A stretch of 35,385 bases of DNA from Deltaproteobacteria bacterium (lineage in GTDB: Bacteria > Desulfobacterota_B > Binatia > UBA9968), in assembly GCA_016193385.1 (NCBI GenBank), contig JACPSF010000262.1, positions 1 through 35,385 of the forward strand, given 5' to 3'. The notes below the pieces were generated by a model. That model was not told where the DNA came from. It did no database searches and saw only the letters and a list, made by a program, of their open reading frames with translations. The translations under genes and the position numbers were made by a program. Below, in pieces: positions 32,669 through 35,385 of the stretch. Numbering within the stretch: position 1 is the stretch's first letter; every line of letters begins with the position of its first letter.

Positions 32669-33911
32669 AGCGGATGATTTCCACCGGATCCAACCGTGCC
32701 GCGTGGCGCGCGGGATAGAGGCTGGCCAAGAGACAGATCAACAAGGAAGCCGTCGCGACCAAAACAAAATTGGTGAGGTAGATCCGCACGGGCACGGTGG
32801 AGATGAGAAACACGTCCTTCGGCAGCACGACGAAGTGATACCGCTCGATCAAGACGCAGACCGCATAGCCGAACAAAACGCCCAGCAAGGTCCCCACCGT
32901 CCCGATGATGCAGCCCTTGATCAGGAAAATCTGCCGGATGCTGCGCCGGGTCGCCCCCATGGACTGGAGGATCGCAATATCCTTTCTCTTCTCCATCACC
33001 GTCATGATCAGGGTCGAGATGATATTGAACGCCCCGACGATCACCATGAGGAGGAGCACCAGAAAGTAAACGGTCTTCTCGAGGCGGAGCGCCGAGAAAA
33101 GGTTGGGCCAGAGCCGCGACCAATCCTCCGTCCAGTAGGGAAGCCCCAGACGCCGCTGAATTCTCCCGGCGACCTCTTGCGCCCGATAAACATCCTCGAC
33201 CCGAATTTCGATACTGCTCACGGCGTTTCCGAGCTCGAAGAAACGTTGGGCATCGGCCAGGTTCATATAGACCAGCGTGGCGTCATACTCGTGCATCCCG
33301 GAATCAAAAATTCCCTCCACAACCAAGCGCCGCACTTTCGGCACGACCCCGATCGCCGTGGGAGTTCCCAAGGGGGACACCATCTGGATCGGATCTCCCA
33401 CCATCACCCCCAACTGTCCGGCCAGCCGCGAGCCCAAGATGATGCCGGGAAGAGAGACGGATCTGCCTTCGATCTGGACGGTGTGGGGCGTCTTCAAAGC
33501 CTGAAGGCTTCCCTCTTTAATAAACCGCCCGATGTCAATGACTTTAGCGACACCATCGGGATCGACGCCGCGCACGACGACGCCGGAGACGCGGTTGCCC
33601 GCGGTGACCATGACTTGCCCATAAACCGAAGGCGTCGCGGCCACCACCCCCTTCTCCAGCAACACCTGATCGATCAGGTTCCCGTACTCCGTCAAAAAAC
33701 CTCCCGACTTAACCAGAGCTACGTGCGCATTGATGCCTAACAGGCGATCGCGCAACACTTCCTCAAAGCCGGTCATGACTCCCATGACCACGTTCAGGGT
33801 CATCACTCCGATCATCACCCCCAAAACAGAGATGAGGGTGATGAGAGAGATGAAGGTCTCGCGCCGGCGCGCACGAAGATACCGTAGGCCGATGAATAGT
33901 TCATACCGCAT
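32661..33911 (-). CDS. lolC: lipoprotein-releasing system permease LolC/LolE
   Basis: A 416-residue permease with the four-helix LolC/E layout. An N-terminal helix follows FIGLRYLRARRRETFISLI, a large periplasmic domain spans about residues 50-270, and three C-terminal helices form the FtsX-type domain (KTVYFLVLLLMVIVGAFNI ... MGATRRSIRQIFLIKG). It ends ARLDPVEIIRYE. Only one permease gene is present, so it may form a homodimer (the LolF-type arrangement) or have a partner elsewhere. It lies 21 bp downstream of lysS and overlaps lolD. Confidence 0.9.
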   Translation of the reverse strand: MRYELFIGLRYLRARRRETFISLITLISVLGVMIGVMTLNVVMGVMTGFEEVLRDRLLGINAHVALVKSGGFLTEYGNLIDQVLLEKGVVAATPSVYGQVMVTAGNRVSGVVVRGVDPDGVAKVIDIGRFIKEGSLQALKTPHTVQIEGRSVSLPGIILGSRLAGQLGVMVGDPIQMVSPLGTPTAIGVVPKVRRLVVEGIFDSGMHEYDATLVYMNLADAQRFFELGNAVSSIEIRVEDVYRAQEVAGRIQRRLGLPYWTEDWSRLWPNLFSALRLEKTVYFLVLLLMVIVGAFNIISTLIMTVMEKRKDIAILQSMGATRRSIRQIFLIKGCIIGTVGTLLGVLFGYAVCVLIERYHFVVLPKDVFLISTVPVRIYLTNFVLVATASLLICLLASLYPARHAARLDPVEIIRYE

Positions 33912-33932
33912 AAAAGCTAGCGTGAATTCGCC

Positions 33933-35385
33933 TCAGCGCTCGGGCCGGAAGACCGGAAACAAAATCACGTCGCGGATGGAAGGGGAACCGGTAAAGAGCA
34001 TGACCATCCGATCGATGCCGATGCCTTCTCCTGCCGCCGGTGGCATCCCGTATTCCAACGCGCGCAAAAAATCTTCGTCCATGGCGCTGGCCATCTCGTT
34101 CCCGGCCCGGCGCGCCTCCGCCTGGTTGAGGAAGCGCTCCCGCTGATCGAGCGGATCATTGAGCTCCGAAAAGGCGTTGGCCAGTTCCCTGCCGCCGACG
34201 TAGAGCTCGAACCGATCCACGAGCGCCGGATTGGCATCGTTCTTCCTGGCTAAAGGCGAAACCTCCAGCGGGTATCCCACTACAAAGGTGGGCTGGATAA
34301 GATAGGGTTCGGCGATTTCCTCAAAGACTTCTACCAGCAGGTTGCCATGAGGAAGCCCCGGATCGAAAGAGATATTCCGCCTGCGGGCGAAAGCCCGCAA
34401 CCCCTCGAGGCTCTCGATCTCTGCCCGCGTCGCCCCTCCGTATTGCTCGAGGGCGTCGCTGGGCGAGATACGCCTCCAGGGGGGCTGGAGATCGATTGTA
34501 TGCTCGCCAAAGGAGAATTTCAGGGACCCCGCGACCTCTCTGGCCACCGAAACGAACAGCTCTTCCGTAAGAGCCATCAGATCCTCGTAGGTCGCATAGG
34601 CTTGATAGAACTCCAGCATGGTAAACTCCGGATTGTGCCGCACCGAGATCCCTTCGTTGCGAAAGTTGCGATTCAGCTCGAAGACCCGCTCGATCCCGCC
34701 GACCAAAAGGCGCTTGAGAAACAGCTCCGGCGCTACTCTGAGGTAGAGGTCCATATTCAATGCGTTGTGATGGGTGATGAAAGGCCTGGCGGCGGCGCCT
34801 CCGGGAATCGACTGCATCATCGGCGTCTCGACTTCCAGGAAATCCCTCTCCTCAAAAAAACGGCGGATCAGCCTGATGATCCGGGATCTTTTTTCGAAGA
34901 GGTCTCGGACTTCGCGGTTGACCATGAGATCGACGTAGCGCTGCCGGTAACGAACCTCGACATCCGCCAGCCCGTGCCATTTCTCCGGCAACGGTCGCAG
35001 GCACTTGCACAGAAGCCGCAAACCCTGAGCTTCCAGAGTCAGCTCTTTGGTTTTGGTGCGGAAAAGACGGCCCCACACCCCCACGATATCCCCGAGGTCC
35101 AAGGATTGGAAAAGCCGGTATCCGTCCTCCCCCACCCGATCCCGACGCACGTAGATCTGGAGCTGGCCCTTGCGATCCTGGAGGTGACAGAAGGAGGCCT
35201 TGCCAAAGGACCGGATCGACATGATCCGACCCGCGAGGGAAAAACCAGTCGTGAGCGCCCTGAGCTCGTCGTCAGGCAACGCGCCAAAGCCGCTGACGAT
35301 CTGGGAGCTCACATGGCCGGGCTTGAAATCGTTCGGGTAGGACGGTATCCCCAACTGCTTCAGCTTCAGCAGCTTCTGCCGGCGC
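33933..35385 (-). CDS. lysS: lysine--tRNA ligase, class II (5' end outside window)
   Basis: LysRS charges tRNA-Lys. The frame is open to the right edge, and residues just inside it (KLLKLKQLGIPSYPNDF) match the usual N-terminal region, so roughly the first 15-30 residues are missing. The OB-fold anticodon domain (GRIMSIRSFGKASFCHLQD) precedes the class II core: motif 1 near EVETPMMQSIPGGAAARPF, motif 2 FELNRNFRNEGISVRHNPEF, and motif 3 GIGIDRMVMLFTGSPSIRDV. A TTG at 35354 exists but is unlikely to be the start. lysS upstream of lolCD is a conserved order in several diderm phyla. Confidence 0.95.
   Translation of the reverse strand, partial: RRQKLLKLKQLGIPSYPNDFKPGHVSSQIVSGFGALPDDELRALTTGFSLAGRIMSIRSFGKASFCHLQDRKGQLQIYVRRDRVGEDGYRLFQSLDLGDIVGVWGRLFRTKTKELTLEAQGLRLLCKCLRPLPEKWHGLADVEVRYRQRYVDLMVNREVRDLFEKRSRIIRLIRRFFEERDFLEVETPMMQSIPGGAAARPFITHHNALNMDLYLRVAPELFLKRLLVGGIERVFELNRNFRNEGISVRHNPEFTMLEFYQAYATYEDLMALTEELFVSVAREVAGSLKFSFGEHTIDLQPPWRRISPSDALEQYGGATRAEIESLEGLRAFARRRNISFDPGLPHGNLLVEVFEEIAEPYLIQPTFVVGYPLEVSPLARKNDANPALVDRFELYVGGRELANAFSELNDPLDQRERFLNQAEARRAGNEMASAMDEDFLRALEYGMPPAAGEGIGIDRMVMLFTGSPSIRDVILFPVFRPER

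Noticed and set aside
32703..33740. Long plus-strand open frame (345 codons) opposite lolC
   Set aside because: It is a His/Asp-rich antisense shadow of a well-supported permease gene, with no domain features.
1..35385. Recent mobile element behind the gene losses around rmlD
   Set aside because: No transposase, integrase, target duplication or terminal inverted repeats were found near the scars.

Overview
The window is about 35 kb of envelope-biogenesis DNA from a diderm (LPS-making) bacterium. From about 1.2 kb to the right edge every gene lies on the minus strand. The gene order lysS - lolC/E - lolD - bamA - ompH/skp - lpxD - fabZ - lpxA - lpxI - Gfo/Idh oxidoreductase - lpxB - msbA - waaA(kdtA) - lpxK - gmhB, and the use of LpxI rather than LpxH, fit lineages such as the former Deltaproteobacteria or NC10-like phyla. 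I cannot name the organism from the sequence alone. No rRNA, tRNA, CRISPR array, transposase or integrase was seen.

Layout in direction of transcription, right to left. (1) 35.4-29.5 kb: LysRS (5' end outside the window), the Lol lipoprotein-release transporter, BamA and the Skp/OmpH chaperone. (2) 29.5-18.7 kb: lipid A and Kdo assembly (LpxD, FabZ, LpxA, LpxI, oxidoreductase, LpxB, MsbA, WaaA, LpxK), then GmhB for ADP-heptose synthesis. (3) 18.7-12.1 kb: a Trm112-like mini-protein and core assembly, with two GT9 heptosyltransferases, a degenerate GT2 protein, a KdkA-like Kdo kinase, a second LPS kinase-like protein and an ArnT-like membrane glycosyltransferase. (4) 12.1-1.2 kb: a variable O-chain/core region with RmlD, methyltransferases, a WaaG-like GT4, a third kinase-like protein, a GT39 membrane transferase with its likely polyprenyl-phosphate-sugar synthase, and RmlA-RmlC-RmlB. 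(5) On the plus strand at the left edge: the tail of a methyltransferase and a GT2 glycosyltransferase, convergent with the long minus-strand run. Many genes overlap by 4-26 bp or are spaced by under 30 bp, so transcription is probably polycistronic. A candidate sigma70-type promoter lies just upstream of bamA.

Points outside routine annotation: (a) two gene scars flank rmlD. One is the first 23 codons of an RfbF-type glucose-1-phosphate cytidylyltransferase joined to the tail of another protein; the other is an RfbH-like N-terminal fragment. Together they suggest a lost CDP-dideoxyhexose pathway. (b) waaA/kdtA is frameshifted near its 3' end, with about 10 codons missing. (c) Three intergenic gaps carry arrays of 9-bp units (GTTCAA core) that switch to the reverse complement half way. 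An analogous 10 x 7-bp array lies inside the coding sequence of gmhB. (d) Three different LPS-kinase-like proteins occur in one cluster. I found no clearly new multi-gene system; the repeat arrays and deletion scars are the most unusual material.
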